From NCBI GenBank assembly GCA_023807065.1, contig JAJJLU010003767.1:1-32596 (forward strand): a stretch of DNA of 32,596 nucleotides, given 5' to 3'. The notes below the pieces were generated by a model that was not told the DNA's origin, ran no database searches, and saw only the letters and a list, made by a program, of their open reading frames with translations. This DNA comes from Isotricha intestinalis (taxonomy: Eukaryota > Ciliophora > Litostomatea > Vestibuliferida > Isotrichidae). Both the position numbers and the translations under genes were made by a program. Each line of letters begins with the position of its first letter. Within the stretch, counting starts at the first letter, position 1. Of this stretch, positions 17,896-28,015 are shown piece after piece.

Positions 17896-19758
17896 ATGTT
17901 TTTAAACGATAAGCATCACCCAGGATTAAAAAAGAAGAATAAATCTCCAGAAAACTTAAGACAAATAGATTTTAATAATTTTTTTAAAACCAAAAACCCA
18001 ATATTAGATGCATATGCTCAGAATATAATATTTGGTCATAAAATAAAATATTTAAGTAATCATAAAAATAAACAATCAAATTCTCAATCAAAAACAAAAC
18101 GTCACATTCACAATAATACAACAAAAAATTTCAAATTAAATCCAAAATCAAATGAAATAAAACAAATAAACAATTCATTTAAAGATTTAAATATAAATAT
18201 AAATACTCAAATAAATATAAATTCTCCATTACCAATTCCTCAATTACAAAATTATATAAACAATAACAATAATAATAACATAAATATAAATAATACAAAT
18301 ATATCAAATAACAATAACATAAATATAAATAATAATAACATAAATAACAACATAAGAAATGTAACAACACCAGAAATAATATCAATAAATACATTATTTA
18401 ATAATCAAGATATTCCAATTACATTATCAAATTTAAATATAGACTATTCAAATTTTGAAAGACCAAAAACCTCATTAAAGCCAATAGGAAATATAAGAGC
18501 TTATGCAGCAAATACATATCAAGGAATAATAAGAAATTATAATGAAGATAGAGTATCAATAACTTTAAATATTCCTAAACCTTCGAATTATAATAAAACT
18601 TGGCCAAGATGTTCTTTATTTGGAATATATGATGGTCATGGTGGAAATAAATGTGCAGATTTTTTAAAAGATAATTTGCATTCATTTATAATAAAAGATA
18701 TAAATTTTCCTCAAAATCCAAAAAAAGCTTTAATAAATGGATTTCAAAAAGCAGAAGATTACTTTATAAATAATTATGCTTTAAATAAAGACAATCCAAA
18801 TGAAATAAATGATAAAAGTGGGTCATGTGCAATTATAGCATTAATAATAGAAAATATATGTTATATTGCAAATGTAGGTGATTCACGCGCTTTAATATCA
18901 TTAAATAAAGGTAAAGATATAATAGTATTATCAAAAGATCATAAACCTAATGAAGAAAATGAATATAAGAGAATAATATTAAATGGAGGAAAAATTTATC
19001 AAACTCAAACAACAACAAATAAATCAAATTATAATCAAATATTAATTGGTCCTTATCGCGTTTTTCCAGGAAGACTTTCAGTGAGTAGAACTATTGGTGA
19101 TGTTGAAGCTAAATTACCTAAATTTGGAGGAAAGGAAAATGTTATTATATCTAATCCTGAAATTAATTATTTTTATATTGATGATGAAATAGATTTTTTA
19201 ATTTTAGGATGTGATGGTATTTTTGATCAACTAAATAATGAAGAAGTTGCAAAATGTGTTTGGTTAACTTGTGATTTAAATAATATTAAAAATTATTATG
19301 ATATTCAAAATATTAATGATCAATGCTCTTGTGCTGTTGATATGATTATGAAATCTTCTTTAATGAGAAAAACTTTAGATAATATTACTGTTGTTTTAAT
19401 TTGTTTTAAAAATTTTGAAAGGGAAATTAATAGAAGGTTAAATATGGAAAATAAAGATTATTTATATTCTTATAATTGTGTTTTTACTGAACCTGATGAA
19501 AAAATTTATAATGAATTAAATCATAAATTTGATATTGAACAATTAGAAGAATATGGTAAAGAAAATAAGAAAAAAAATACTCCGCCTACTTCAAGTAAAC
19601 ATATTTTAAAAAATAACAATAATATTTCCAATTTTAAAAAAGGAAGTGTTGTTAAAAAGAAATTTATTAAGAAAAGTAATAATGGAAAATTATTACCACA
19701 TTCTCCTAAAATGAAAGCAGTGTTAAAACAAAATTTTTTTGATTTTTTGAAAAAGTAA
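17896..19758 (+). CDS. PP2C-family (PPM) Ser/Thr protein phosphatase
   Basis: A metal-dependent phosphatase that removes phosphate from Ser/Thr residues of target proteins. It has 620 residues from ATG 17896. The first 200 residues are Asn-rich low complexity (repeated NININ-type runs). The catalytic domain spans about 201-505 with all expected motifs in order: RNYNEDR (N216-R219), YDGHGG (D246-G250), ANVGDSRAL (D329), SKDHKPNE (D348), GRLSVSRTIGD (D402), LGCDGIFD (D440) and DNIT (D495). The metal-binding Asp residues of motifs DGHGG, GCDG and DN are intact, so it should be active. The C-terminal 115 residues are basic and polar, perhaps regulatory. No signal peptide, membrane segment or myristoylation Gly at position 2 is present, so it is likely cytosolic or nuclear. 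The specific PPM subfamily cannot be assigned. It is convergent with the Dr1-like gene. Confidence 0.95.
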   Translation: MFLNDKHHPGLKKKNKSPENLRQIDFNNFFKTKNPILDAYAQNIIFGHKIKYLSNHKNKQSNSQSKTKRHIHNNTTKNFKLNPKSNEIKQINNSFKDLNININTQININSPLPIPQLQNYINNNNNNNININNTNISNNNNININNNNINNNIRNVTTPEIISINTLFNNQDIPITLSNLNIDYSNFERPKTSLKPIGNIRAYAANTYQGIIRNYNEDRVSITLNIPKPSNYNKTWPRCSLFGIYDGHGGNKCADFLKDNLHSFIIKDINFPQNPKKALINGFQKAEDYFINNYALNKDNPNEINDKSGSCAIIALIIENICYIANVGDSRALISLNKGKDIIVLSKDHKPNEENEYKRIILNGGKIYQTQTTTNKSNYNQILIGPYRVFPGRLSVSRTIGDVEAKLPKFGGKENVIISNPEINYFYIDDEIDFLILGCDGIFDQLNNEEVAKCVWLTCDLNNIKNYYDIQNINDQCSCAVDMIMKSSLMRKTLDNITVVLICFKNFEREINRRLNMENKDYLYSYNCVFTEPDEKIYNELNHKFDIEQLEEYGKENKKKNTPPTSSKHILKNNNNISNFKKGSVVKKKFIKKSNNGKLLPHSPKMKAVLKQNFFDFLKK

Positions 19759-19901
19759 TTAATTAGTGTTTTTTTTATTTTTTTTTTAATTCAATTTTTA
19801 TTATAAATTGATTTAATATTATAATAAAAAAATTGATAAATAAAGATATATTTTTTTAAAATATTTTTTCATTATTCCAAAGAACAAAATAATTAATATT
19901 C

Positions 19902-20543
19902 TTAATCAAAATTAATTTCTTCTTTTTGATTGTTAAGCAATTCATCAATATTTTGAGGAATATCATTATTATTATTATTATCATTTTTTTCAAAATTATT
20001 ATTTCTACTTTCATTGATAATATTTAAACTACTATTCATTTGATCTAATCTTGCTTGTTCAAACATTTCTCTTTGTTCTCTTGCTAATTCTTCTAAATCT
20101 TCTTTACTTTCGAAATTTCTTTTTCTTTTATTAGATTTTTTTTTTTTATTAATTAATTGTTTAACATTCATATTATCTTCATATTTAATATCTAATAAAT
20201 CTTTTTCTTCATTTTCATTTTCCATTTCTTTCAAACTTATTTCACTTGTAAGTAATTTAATATATTTATTAAAATTCATTGTTTTAAGTGCTTCAAGTAC
20301 ATGTTCAATATTTAATGTTTTTTTACCATTGTTTGAACAAATTTGAAATCCTAATGACGAAATGTAATTTATATAAGTTAATGAAATTTTCTCTATTAAA
20401 GGATATATATTTTTCTCTCCTTTTACTTCATTTTCTTTTAAAATTTCCTTTATGAAATTATATAATGGAGATTTAGGTAAGCCTGCTTCTAATTTATGTT
20501 CTTCCTTTAATTTTGGGGAATGTGATTGGTGAAAGGAATTCAT
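19902..20543 (-). CDS. Dr1 / NC2-beta histone-fold transcription corepressor
   Basis: The beta subunit of negative cofactor 2. With NC2-alpha (DRAP1) it clamps TBP on DNA and represses or redistributes RNA polymerase II initiation, acting in the nucleus. It has 213 residues from ATG 20543; human Dr1 is 176. Residues about 22-100 form the histone fold: LYNFIKEILKENEVKGEKNI (helix 1), IEKISLTYINYISSLGFQIC (helix 2, ending like Dr1's 'EANEICN'), then GKKTLNIEHVLEALKTMNF, matching Dr1's 'KKTISPEHVIQALESLGF'. The second Dr1 hallmark, an EELxRxQxExFxxAR helix, is present as EELAREQREMFEQARLDQ (151-168). It is separated from the fold by an acidic then very basic stretch (KKKKSNKRKR, 133-142). The C-terminus is Asn-rich and acidic. 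NF-YC is less likely because of that C-terminal helix. It is divergent with the 555-residue gene. Confidence 0.85.
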   Translation of the reverse strand: MNSFHQSHSPKLKEEHKLEAGLPKSPLYNFIKEILKENEVKGEKNIYPLIEKISLTYINYISSLGFQICSNNGKKTLNIEHVLEALKTMNFNKYIKLLTSEISLKEMENENEEKDLLDIKYEDNMNVKQLINKKKKSNKRKRNFESKEDLEELAREQREMFEQARLDQMNSSLNIINESRNNNFEKNDNNNNNDIPQNIDELLNNQKEEINFD

Positions 20544-21120
20544 TGATGTATATTTTTCATTTCATATTATATTTATATTGATAATTTAATTTAATTGGAT
20601 ATGATAAGGATTATTTTTTTTTTGATTAAAGGGGTTTTTTATTTTTTATTTGTTTTATTATATATTTTTATATGATTGAAAAAAAATAAATATAATCCTA
20701 TTTATCTTTTTTAAAAAAGCTGAAAAAAAATAAAAGTCTCTATATAAAATAAAATTATAATATGAAAGGTAATAATTTATATATTAATATTTAAGAAATA
20801 AAAATTTAAAAAAATATTGACATATCTGCATTCAAATATATGATTTATATGAATTATTTAAAAAATGAGTTAATATGATTTATGGAATTTTCTTTCTAAT
20901 CAAATTATATAAATTTATTATGTACAAATCACAATAAGATAAATCTAATTTGTGTATTATTGTCATCATTTATTATTATTATTCCTTATTTTCTTTAAAA
21001 GAAATTTTTTGTTTTTTTGAGATGATTTTTTTTTTGAGGTTTTTTATAATTTTTTTTTTTGGTTATTAAATATGTTTTTAATTGTTTTTTTTGATTGGAA
21101 AAAATTAATTCTTTTGAAAT
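20544..21120. other. 577-base divergent intergenic region
   Basis: This separates the Dr1-like gene (-) from the 555-residue gene (+), so it should contain both promoters. It consists of long T- and A-runs with stops in all frames. I see no coding stretch, RNA gene or recognisable promoter motif. Just before the plus-strand start (about 21000-21080) the plus strand is very T-rich. Confidence 0.5.
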
Positions 21121-22788
21121 ATGAAAGAAAACAGTTTAAACTTTAATACAATTACAAGAGAAAATGATAAAAAAGAAAACAAAATATTGGATGGGAAATT
21201 ATTAAATACAAAAAATGATAAAAGTCCAAAAAATAGTTTACTTTCATCTAAAAGAGTTGATAAAATATCCAAATCAAATCCAACATTTCAAACCTTAAAT
21301 AAAAAACCACTAATTTCTTTAAAAATAAAAAATGAATTTCACAGTAGGAAAAATAAATCAAATGAAAAAAACTCAATAAATAATACATCAAACAATGATA
21401 AAAATTCAAATGATGGAAGTATATCAAATGAAGATTTATTAATAGTAGTTGGATATAATAATAATGAAAATAAAACATTAAATAGAAAATCTTTATCAAA
21501 TCCTTTTTTAAGATATGGAAAATTATTAAATGAAAAATCAAAAAATATTAAAAATAAAATATCAGAAAGATTTAATTATTCATATTCAAAAAATTTAGAA
21601 AATAAGAATGAAATGCCTAAAGAAAAAATAATATATAAACCTTTAAAATTAGCAGGAACACTTTATAAAGATTTATGTCAGAAGAAAATATATTTTATGA
21701 ATAAAATAAAAGAAAAACAAAACATCATAAAAAGAGAAACATTATCTGAATTAAATAAAAATAAATATAAAACTTTCAATAAAGTAGATTTGGAAATGAT
21801 AAGAAAAGAAGTAGTAGCAAGTTATTTAAATAAAAAACTTTATAATAATATTCCAATTACTTATCCTTTATATTTATCTTTTAGAAATAATTATGAAAGC
21901 CAAAGTGAAAAAAAAAGACAAGAAAAAATAATTGAAAAATTTATTCAATTAAAAACTCAAATTAAAAATCAACCTGAAAATGAAAGTCTTTTATTAAAAG
22001 AATTTTTATTTAAAAATGGTATTGATAATCCTAATAATTATAATGAAGACAAATTAAATAATTTATCTTCTTTTTTAAATCATCCTTTTAATTTTGATTC
22101 AAAAAAAAGAATAAAAGAAATAATAAATGAAGGTTTAAATTACAAACCAACAGATGAAGAATTAATTAAAGATCAAAATAAATTAAAAGTAATAAATTAT
22201 TTTTTAAATGGAGAAAAAACTAAAAAAGATATTGTTAATTATTCTCCTATATTTTATAAAAAAATAAAAACTTTTTCTAAAACTTTATATTCAAAGAAAA
22301 AGAATATTTTAGATTTAATAGATCAAGAAAAATTATATGAAAATATTAATAAACAGGAAAATAATAATAGAAGTTTAAATGATATGATAAATTCTTTAGA
22401 AGAAGAATTTAAACAAATAAATAATGAAAAAATTTCAATTAATGAGAAACAAAATAAAAAAATTAATCAAATATATAAAACTAAAAAATATGAAGATCAC
22501 AATAAATTTGTTCCTAATTTATGTTTATCTTCTAAAGATTTTTATCAATTATATTTAAAAAGAGTTGAAGAAGAAAATAAAAAAAACAATAATATGAAAT
22601 ATAGAGAAGCAAAAATTAAAGAATTAAATGATAGATTATATTACGGAAAAAAAAATGGAAATAAAACAATTGATATAGATAAAATAAAAAGAAGACATAA
22701 ATTAACAGAATTTATTTTTTTAAATAAGATTAAAAATAAAGTTTTACTTGAAGAAAAAAAAAAAGAATTAGAAAATATGCCTTTTTAA
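21121..22788 (+). CDS. Unrecognised basic protein, 555 residues
   Basis: The protein runs from ATG 21121 to TAA. The N-terminal 170 residues are polar and low complexity (Asn, Ser, Lys). Residues about 175-350 are more ordered: YKPLKLAGTLYKDLCQKKIY, a Lys/Glu helical stretch, KEFLFKNGIDNPNNYNED, then FLNHPFNFDSKKRIKEI. This order, with a loop containing N-G-I-D followed by a short Pro/Phe motif, suggests a conserved module, but I cannot name it. The C-terminal 200 residues are charged and partly helical (SLEEEFKQINNEKISI, then basic KRRHKLTEFIF). There is no signal peptide, membrane segment or catalytic motif. It is convergent with the giant coiled-coil gene across 132 bases. Confidence 0.68.
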   Translation: MKENSLNFNTITRENDKKENKILDGKLLNTKNDKSPKNSLLSSKRVDKISKSNPTFQTLNKKPLISLKIKNEFHSRKNKSNEKNSINNTSNNDKNSNDGSISNEDLLIVVGYNNNENKTLNRKSLSNPFLRYGKLLNEKSKNIKNKISERFNYSYSKNLENKNEMPKEKIIYKPLKLAGTLYKDLCQKKIYFMNKIKEKQNIIKRETLSELNKNKYKTFNKVDLEMIRKEVVASYLNKKLYNNIPITYPLYLSFRNNYESQSEKKRQEKIIEKFIQLKTQIKNQPENESLLLKEFLFKNGIDNPNNYNEDKLNNLSSFLNHPFNFDSKKRIKEIINEGLNYKPTDEELIKDQNKLKVINYFLNGEKTKKDIVNYSPIFYKKIKTFSKTLYSKKKNILDLIDQEKLYENINKQENNNRSLNDMINSLEEEFKQINNEKISINEKQNKKINQIYKTKKYEDHNKFVPNLCLSSKDFYQLYLKRVEEENKKNNNMKYREAKIKELNDRLYYGKKNGNKTIDIDKIKRRHKLTEFIFLNKIKNKVLLEEKKKELENMPF

Positions 22789-22920
22789 AAATATAAATTC
22801 TTAAAAACTTTTTATAATAAATAAAAGCTTTTTTTATATATAATAAAAATTAAGTAATTTCTTATCAAAAGTATTTTTCTTTATAATATAAATAAAAAAA
22901 AATTTGATTATGATTTAAAA

Positions 22921-25740
22921 TTAAATGTCATATTCTTCAATATTATTATTATTTTTTAATTTATTAATTTCATCTTTTAACATATTATTTTCTTGAAGTA
23001 ATAAATTATTTTTACTTTTTAAATTTTCAATATTAACATCATTATTAGAAAAAGAATTTAAATTCATTTCAAAATTCCCATTTAAAGAAGTTATCATATT
23101 ATTTAAACTCATAATTTGTTTTTGATAATTTTCATTTTCTATTTTTATTCTTTCTAACTCTTCTTTTAAATTATTTTCATTTTCATTTTCATTTAATTTT
23201 TCTATATTTAATTTATTATTATTTAATTCTTCTATTTGTTTTTTATTATTTTCATTTTCATTATTTATTATTTGATATACTTGATATAAATGATTGTATT
23301 TTTCTTCTAAATCGCTTTTTTCATTTTGAAGAGTTAATATTTCATTTTGTAATGTTTTTATTTTTTGTTTTGAAACTCCGGATTTTTTTTTCTTTAATTT
23401 TTCTTCTTCTATTTCATTTTCATTTTCTAAATTATCATTTTCTTCATTTTCTTCATTTTTTTTCTTTTTTGTTTTCTTTGTTTTATGACTATTTATTTTT
23501 TCTTCTTTTTCATTTATTTCATTTTGAAATACATAAATTAATTGAGCATTAATTTTAAGTTCATTATATTCAATTGAATAATTTTCATATGGTAATTTAT
23601 TTTCTTTTTCTTTTTCTAAAGTATTATCATTTATTGTATTGTTATCTTTTTTATTATTTTCTTTTAATGATTTTATTGTGTTATTTAAATTTGAAATATT
23701 TTCTTCCATTTCATTTTGTTTATTTTTTAATAATTCATTTTCTTTTTTTAAATTTAATATTATTTCTTCATTTTTTTTATTGCTTTCACTTTGAGAAATT
23801 AATTCTTTTAATTTATTATCTTTATCACTAATTAAATTTTTATTTTCTAAATTTAATCTTTCATAATCATCTTTTTCTTTAGAAATATTTTCTAAATTCT
23901 TTTTAATTATTTCATTTTCTTTTTCTAAATTAGATAATTTTTTAATATATTCTTCAGTTACTTTATTACTTTCATTATTATTTGATAATTGAGATTGAAG
24001 AATTTGTATATTATGTTCTAAATCTTTTATTGATTGATATAATTTATTTAATTGTTCATGAAGAGAATTATTTTCTGTCATTAAATTTTCATTATTTTCA
24101 TTTAATTCATTTTTTTCATTTTGTAATAAATTTATTATATTTTTTAATTCTGAATTTTCTATTTTAAGTTTATTAATTGTTTCATTTGTTTCATTTATTA
24201 ATTTTTCATTATTTTGATTTGATATTATATTATTTTTTTCTATTAAATCTTCCTTTTCTTTATTAAGATTTTCTATTATTTCTTTATTATTTAATATATT
24301 ATTTTTTAAATTTGTATTTTCTTCTTTTATTAATTCAATATTATTTTTTAAATTTTCATAATCTGAATTTAATGATTTTATTCCTTCGTTTAATTGATTA
24401 TTTTCATTTGTTAATTCAATAATTTTTTGATTTAATTCATTTTTTTCTTTTAAAATATTTTCATTTTCATTATTTACATTTTTTAATTCTTCATTTTGAA
24501 GAAGAAGATTATTATATTTATTTTTTATTTCATTTAATGATTCATTTTCTTTAACTAAATTATTTACTTTTTCATTAAATAGATTTTCTAAAGCAATATA
24601 TTTTGAATTTGCTTCTTTTAAAGAAATATTTTCTTCATTTAATAATTTATTTTTTTCTATTTCTTCATTTTGTTTTAATAATATATTATTATATTGTTCT
24701 TTTAATTCTGATAATGATAATAATGATTTTTCTAATTCATTTTTTTGTTCTTTTTCATTATTTAATTCTTTATTTAATAAATCTATATTTTCTTTATTTT
24801 TATTTATTTCTTCCTTTAATTTAATATTTTCTTCTATTATTTCTTTAGTTTTATCACTTTGAGAAGAAGTATTATTCTTTAATATATTATTATCTTCAAT
24901 TAATTTATCTTTTGTTTCTTTTAATATTTTATTTTCTGAATTTAATTTTTCTTCATTTTCTTTTAATTTAATATTTTCTTCATTTAACTTATTTAATTCT
25001 AATAAAATATTTTCTTTTTCTTTATTTATTTTATTTTCATTTTCTTTTAATTTAATATTTTCTTCATTTAAATTATTATATTCTAATAATATTTTTTCTT
25101 TTTCTTTATTTATTTTATTTTCATTTTCTTTTAATTTAATATTTTCTTCATTTAACTTATTTAATTCTAAGTTAAGTTTTTTATTTTCTTCATTTGAATT
25201 ATCATTATATTCTTTTATTTTATTATATTCTTCATTAAAGTTATTTAATTGTAAAGACAATTTTTCTTTTTCTTCATTAATTTTTTGTTGATTTTCTTTT
25301 AGTTTATTATAATCATCTTTTAATTTATTATACTCTTCATATAATTTTTTATTTTCTTCATTTAATTTTTTATTTTCTTTTTCTTCATTTAATTTTAAAT
25401 TCTCATTCTTTAATTTTTCATTTTCAATTAATTTATTATATTCTTCACTTAATTGATTTAATTCTAAATTTAATTTTTCTTTTTCTTCATTTATTTTTTG
25501 TTGATTTTCTTTTAATAAATTATATTCTTCACTTAAATTATTTTTTTCTTGATTTAATTTATTAAATTCATTATTTAAATTATCTTTTAATTCAGAATTT
25601 TGATTTAATAATAATTCTTCATTTCCTTTTAAGTTAATTATATCTTGATTTAATTTATTTATAATTTGATTTTGTTCTTCATTTAAATTCTTATTATTTG
25701 AGTTTAATAATTCTTTTAATTGATTATTTTCTTTAATTAA
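22921..25740 (-). CDS. 3' part of the giant coiled-coil gene (carries duplicate copy A)
   Basis: Open frame of 939 codons ending in TAA, almost entirely Leu/Asn/Glu/Lys coiled coil. It has no usable start. The frame is open only from just after a TAA at 25741-25743, the codon at 25260 is TTG rather than ATG, and no ATG appears in the first several hundred codons. From 25740 down to about 24055 it is nearly identical to the 3' part of the next reading frame (26261-31798). It then continues with unique sequence: more coiled coil, a Lys/Glu linker (KKTKKKKNEENEENDNLE), and a final Asn/Leu helix ending NNIEEYDI. Joined at the shared segment, the two frames give one protein of about 2223 residues. 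It is best read as the 3' end of the same gene and not as a separate one. Confidence 0.75.
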   Translation of the reverse strand, partial: LIKENNQLKELLNSNNKNLNEEQNQIINKLNQDIINLKGNEELLLNQNSELKDNLNNEFNKLNQEKNNLSEEYNLLKENQQKINEEKEKLNLELNQLSEEYNKLIENEKLKNENLKLNEEKENKKLNEENKKLYEEYNKLKDDYNKLKENQQKINEEKEKLSLQLNNFNEEYNKIKEYNDNSNEENKKLNLELNKLNEENIKLKENENKINKEKEKILLEYNNLNEENIKLKENENKINKEKENILLELNKLNEENIKLKENEEKLNSENKILKETKDKLIEDNNILKNNTSSQSDKTKEIIEENIKLKEEINKNKENIDLLNKELNNEKEQKNELEKSLLSLSELKEQYNNILLKQNEEIEKNKLLNEENISLKEANSKYIALENLFNEKVNNLVKENESLNEIKNKYNNLLLQNEELKNVNNENENILKEKNELNQKIIELTNENNQLNEGIKSLNSDYENLKNNIELIKEENTNLKNNILNNKEIIENLNKEKEDLIEKNNIISNQNNEKLINETNETINKLKIENSELKNIINLLQNEKNELNENNENLMTENNSLHEQLNKLYQSIKDLEHNIQILQSQLSNNNESNKVTEEYIKKLSNLEKENEIIKKNLENISKEKDDYERLNLENKNLISDKDNKLKELISQSESNKKNEEIILNLKKENELLKNKQNEMEENISNLNNTIKSLKENNKKDNNTINDNTLEKEKENKLPYENYSIEYNELKINAQLIYVFQNEINEKEEKINSHKTKKTKKKKNEENEENDNLENENEIEEEKLKKKKSGVSKQKIKTLQNEILTLQNEKSDLEEKYNHLYQVYQIINNENENNKKQIEELNNNKLNIEKLNENENENNLKEELERIKIENENYQKQIMSLNNMITSLNGNFEMNLNSFSNNDVNIENLKSKNNLLLQENNMLKDEINKLKNNNNIEEYDI

Positions 25741-25820
25741 TTATTATTTTCTTCATTTATTTTTTCTTTTTTTTCATTTAATTTATTTTTTTCTTCATTT
25801 AATTGTTTTTATCATTTAAT
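23725..25820. repeat. Direct repeat copy A (about 2.1 kb) inside the coiled-coil locus
   Basis: It matches copy B at an offset of 2197 bases (2206 past a 9-base indel). About 24195-25695 is almost base-identical. Differences cluster near its right end: two substitutions near 25701-25704, then a one-base loss near 25737 that shifts the frame, then fading similarity beyond about 25806. The edges are approximate. Confidence 0.85.
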
Positions 25821-25917
25821 TGGAATTTGGATTTAAAAAATTTTTTTTTTACAAATATAAAAATAAAGTTTTCTTGTTATTTCTTTTGTTAAATTATATT
25901 TTTTTTAACATTTTTGC

Positions 25918-26260
25918 TTTTGATTTTAAATATTTAATAATTCATTTTCTTTTTTTAATTTAATATTATTTCTTCATTTTTTTTATTGCTTTCCCTTTGA
26001 GAAATTAATTCTTTTAATTTATTATCTTTATCACTAATTAAATTTTTATTTTCTAAATTTAATCTTTCAAAATCATCTTTTTCTTTAGAAATATTTTCTA
26101 AATTCTTTTTAATTATTTCATTTTCTTTTTATAAATTAGTTAATGTTTTAATATATTCTTCAGTGACTTTATTACTTTCATTATTATTTGATAATTGAGA
26201 TTGAAGAATTTGAATATTATGTTCTAAATCTTTTATTGATTGATATAATTTATTTAATTG
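25918..26260 (-). pseudogene. Decayed coiled-coil coding remnant at the left end of copy B
   Basis: It corresponds to copy A at about 23725-24054, which is intact coding sequence. In B it lies after the premature TAA, has a one-base deletion near 25960 within the Lys/Leu region, and has about nine substitutions in 270 bases, several changing amino acids. It cannot be translated in frame with the upstream gene. Confidence 0.7.
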
Positions 26261-28015
26261 TTAATGAAGAGAATTATTTTCTGTCATTAAATTTTCATTA
26301 TTTTCATTTAATTCATTTTTCTCATTTTGTAATAAATTTATTATATTTTTTAATTCTGAATTTTCTATTTTAAGTTTATTAATTGTTTCATTTGTTAAAT
26401 TTTCATTATTTTGATTTGATATTATATTATTTTTTTCTATTAAATCTTCCTTTTCTTTATTAAGATTTTCTATTATTTCTTTATTATTTAATATATTATT
26501 TTTTAAATTTGTATTTTCTTCTTTTATTAATTCAATATTATTTTTTAAATTTTCATAATCTGAATTTAATGATTTTATTCCTTCGTTTAATTGATTATTT
26601 TCATTTGTTAATTCAATAATTTTTTGATTTAATTCATTTTTTTCTTTTAAAATATTTTCATTTTCATTATTTACATTTTTTAATTCTTCATTTTGAAGAA
26701 GAAGATTATTATATTTATTTTTTATTTCATTTAATGATTCATTTTCTTTAACTAAATTATTTACTTTTTCATTAAATAGATTTTCTAAAGCAATATATTT
26801 TGAATTTGCTTCTTTTAAAGAAATATTTTCTTCATTTAATAATTTATTTTTTTCTATTTCTTCATTTTGTTTTAATAATATATTATTATATTGTTCTTTT
26901 AATTCTGATAATGATAATAATGATTTTTCTAATTCATTTTTTTGTTCTTTTTCATTATTTAATTCTTTATTTAATAAATCTATATTTTCTTTATTTTTAT
27001 TTATTTCTTCCTTTAATTTAATATTTTCTTCTATTATTTCTTTAGTTTTATCACTTTGAGAAGAAGTATTATTCTTTAATATATTATTATCTTCAATTAA
27101 TTTATCTTTTGTTTCTTTTAATATTTTATTTTCTGAATTTAATTTTTCTTCATTTTCTTTTAATTTAATATTTTCTTCATTTAACTTATTTAATTCTAAT
27201 AAAATATTTTCTTTTTCTTTATTTATTTTATTTTCATTTTCTTTTAATTTAATATTTTCTTCATTTAAATTATTATATTCTAATAATATTTTTTCTTTTT
27301 CTTTATTTATTTTATTTTCATTTTCTTTTAATTTAATATTTTCTTCATTTAACTTATTTAATTCTAAGTTAAGTTTTTTATTTTCTTCATTTGAATTATC
27401 ATTATATTCTTTTATTTTATTATATTCTTCATTAAAGTTATTTAATTGTAAAGACAATTTTTCTTTTTCTTCATTAATTTTTTGTTGATTTTCTTTTAGT
27501 TTATTATAATCATCTTTTAATTTATTATACTCTTCATATAATTTTTTATTTTCTTCATTTAATTTTTTATTTTCTTTTTCTTCATTTAATTTTAAATTCT
27601 CATTCTTTAATTTTTCATTTTCAATTAATTTATTATATTCTTCACTTAATTGATTTAATTCTAAATTTAATTTTTCTTTTTCTTCATTTATTTTTTGTTG
27701 ATTTTCTTTTAATAAATTATATTCTTCACTTAAATTATTTTTTTCTTGATTTAATTTATTAAATTCATTATTTAAATTATCTTTTAATTCAGAATTTTGA
27801 TTTAATAATAATTCTTCATTTCCTTTTAAGTTAATTATATCTTGATTTAATTTATTTATAATTTGATTTTGTTCTTCATTTAAATTCTTATTATTTGAAT
27901 TCAATAATTCTTTTAATTGATTATTTTCTTGAATTAAATTATTATTTTCTTCATTTATTTTTTCTTTTTTTTCATTTAATTCATTTTTTTCTTCATTTAA
28001 TTGATTTTGAATTTC
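25918..28015. repeat. Direct repeat copy B (about 2.1 kb) inside the coiled-coil locus
   Basis: Same orientation as copy A. The portion from about 26410 to 27890 is near-identical to A. The left end, 25930-26275, carries a one-base loss and several substitutions, including the change that makes the stop at 26261-26263. A spacer of about 100 bases (25821-25917), matching neither copy, separates the two. Confidence 0.85.

Noticed and set aside
19902..20543. NF-YC or DRAP1 identity for the histone-fold protein
   Set aside because: The KKTLNIEHVLEAL helix and the later EELAREQREMFEQAR helix together fit Dr1/NC2-beta better.
22921..25260. An independent 779-residue gene starting at 25260
   Set aside because: The start codon would be TTG, and the frame is open well upstream; the sequence is the 3' part of the duplicated coiled-coil gene.
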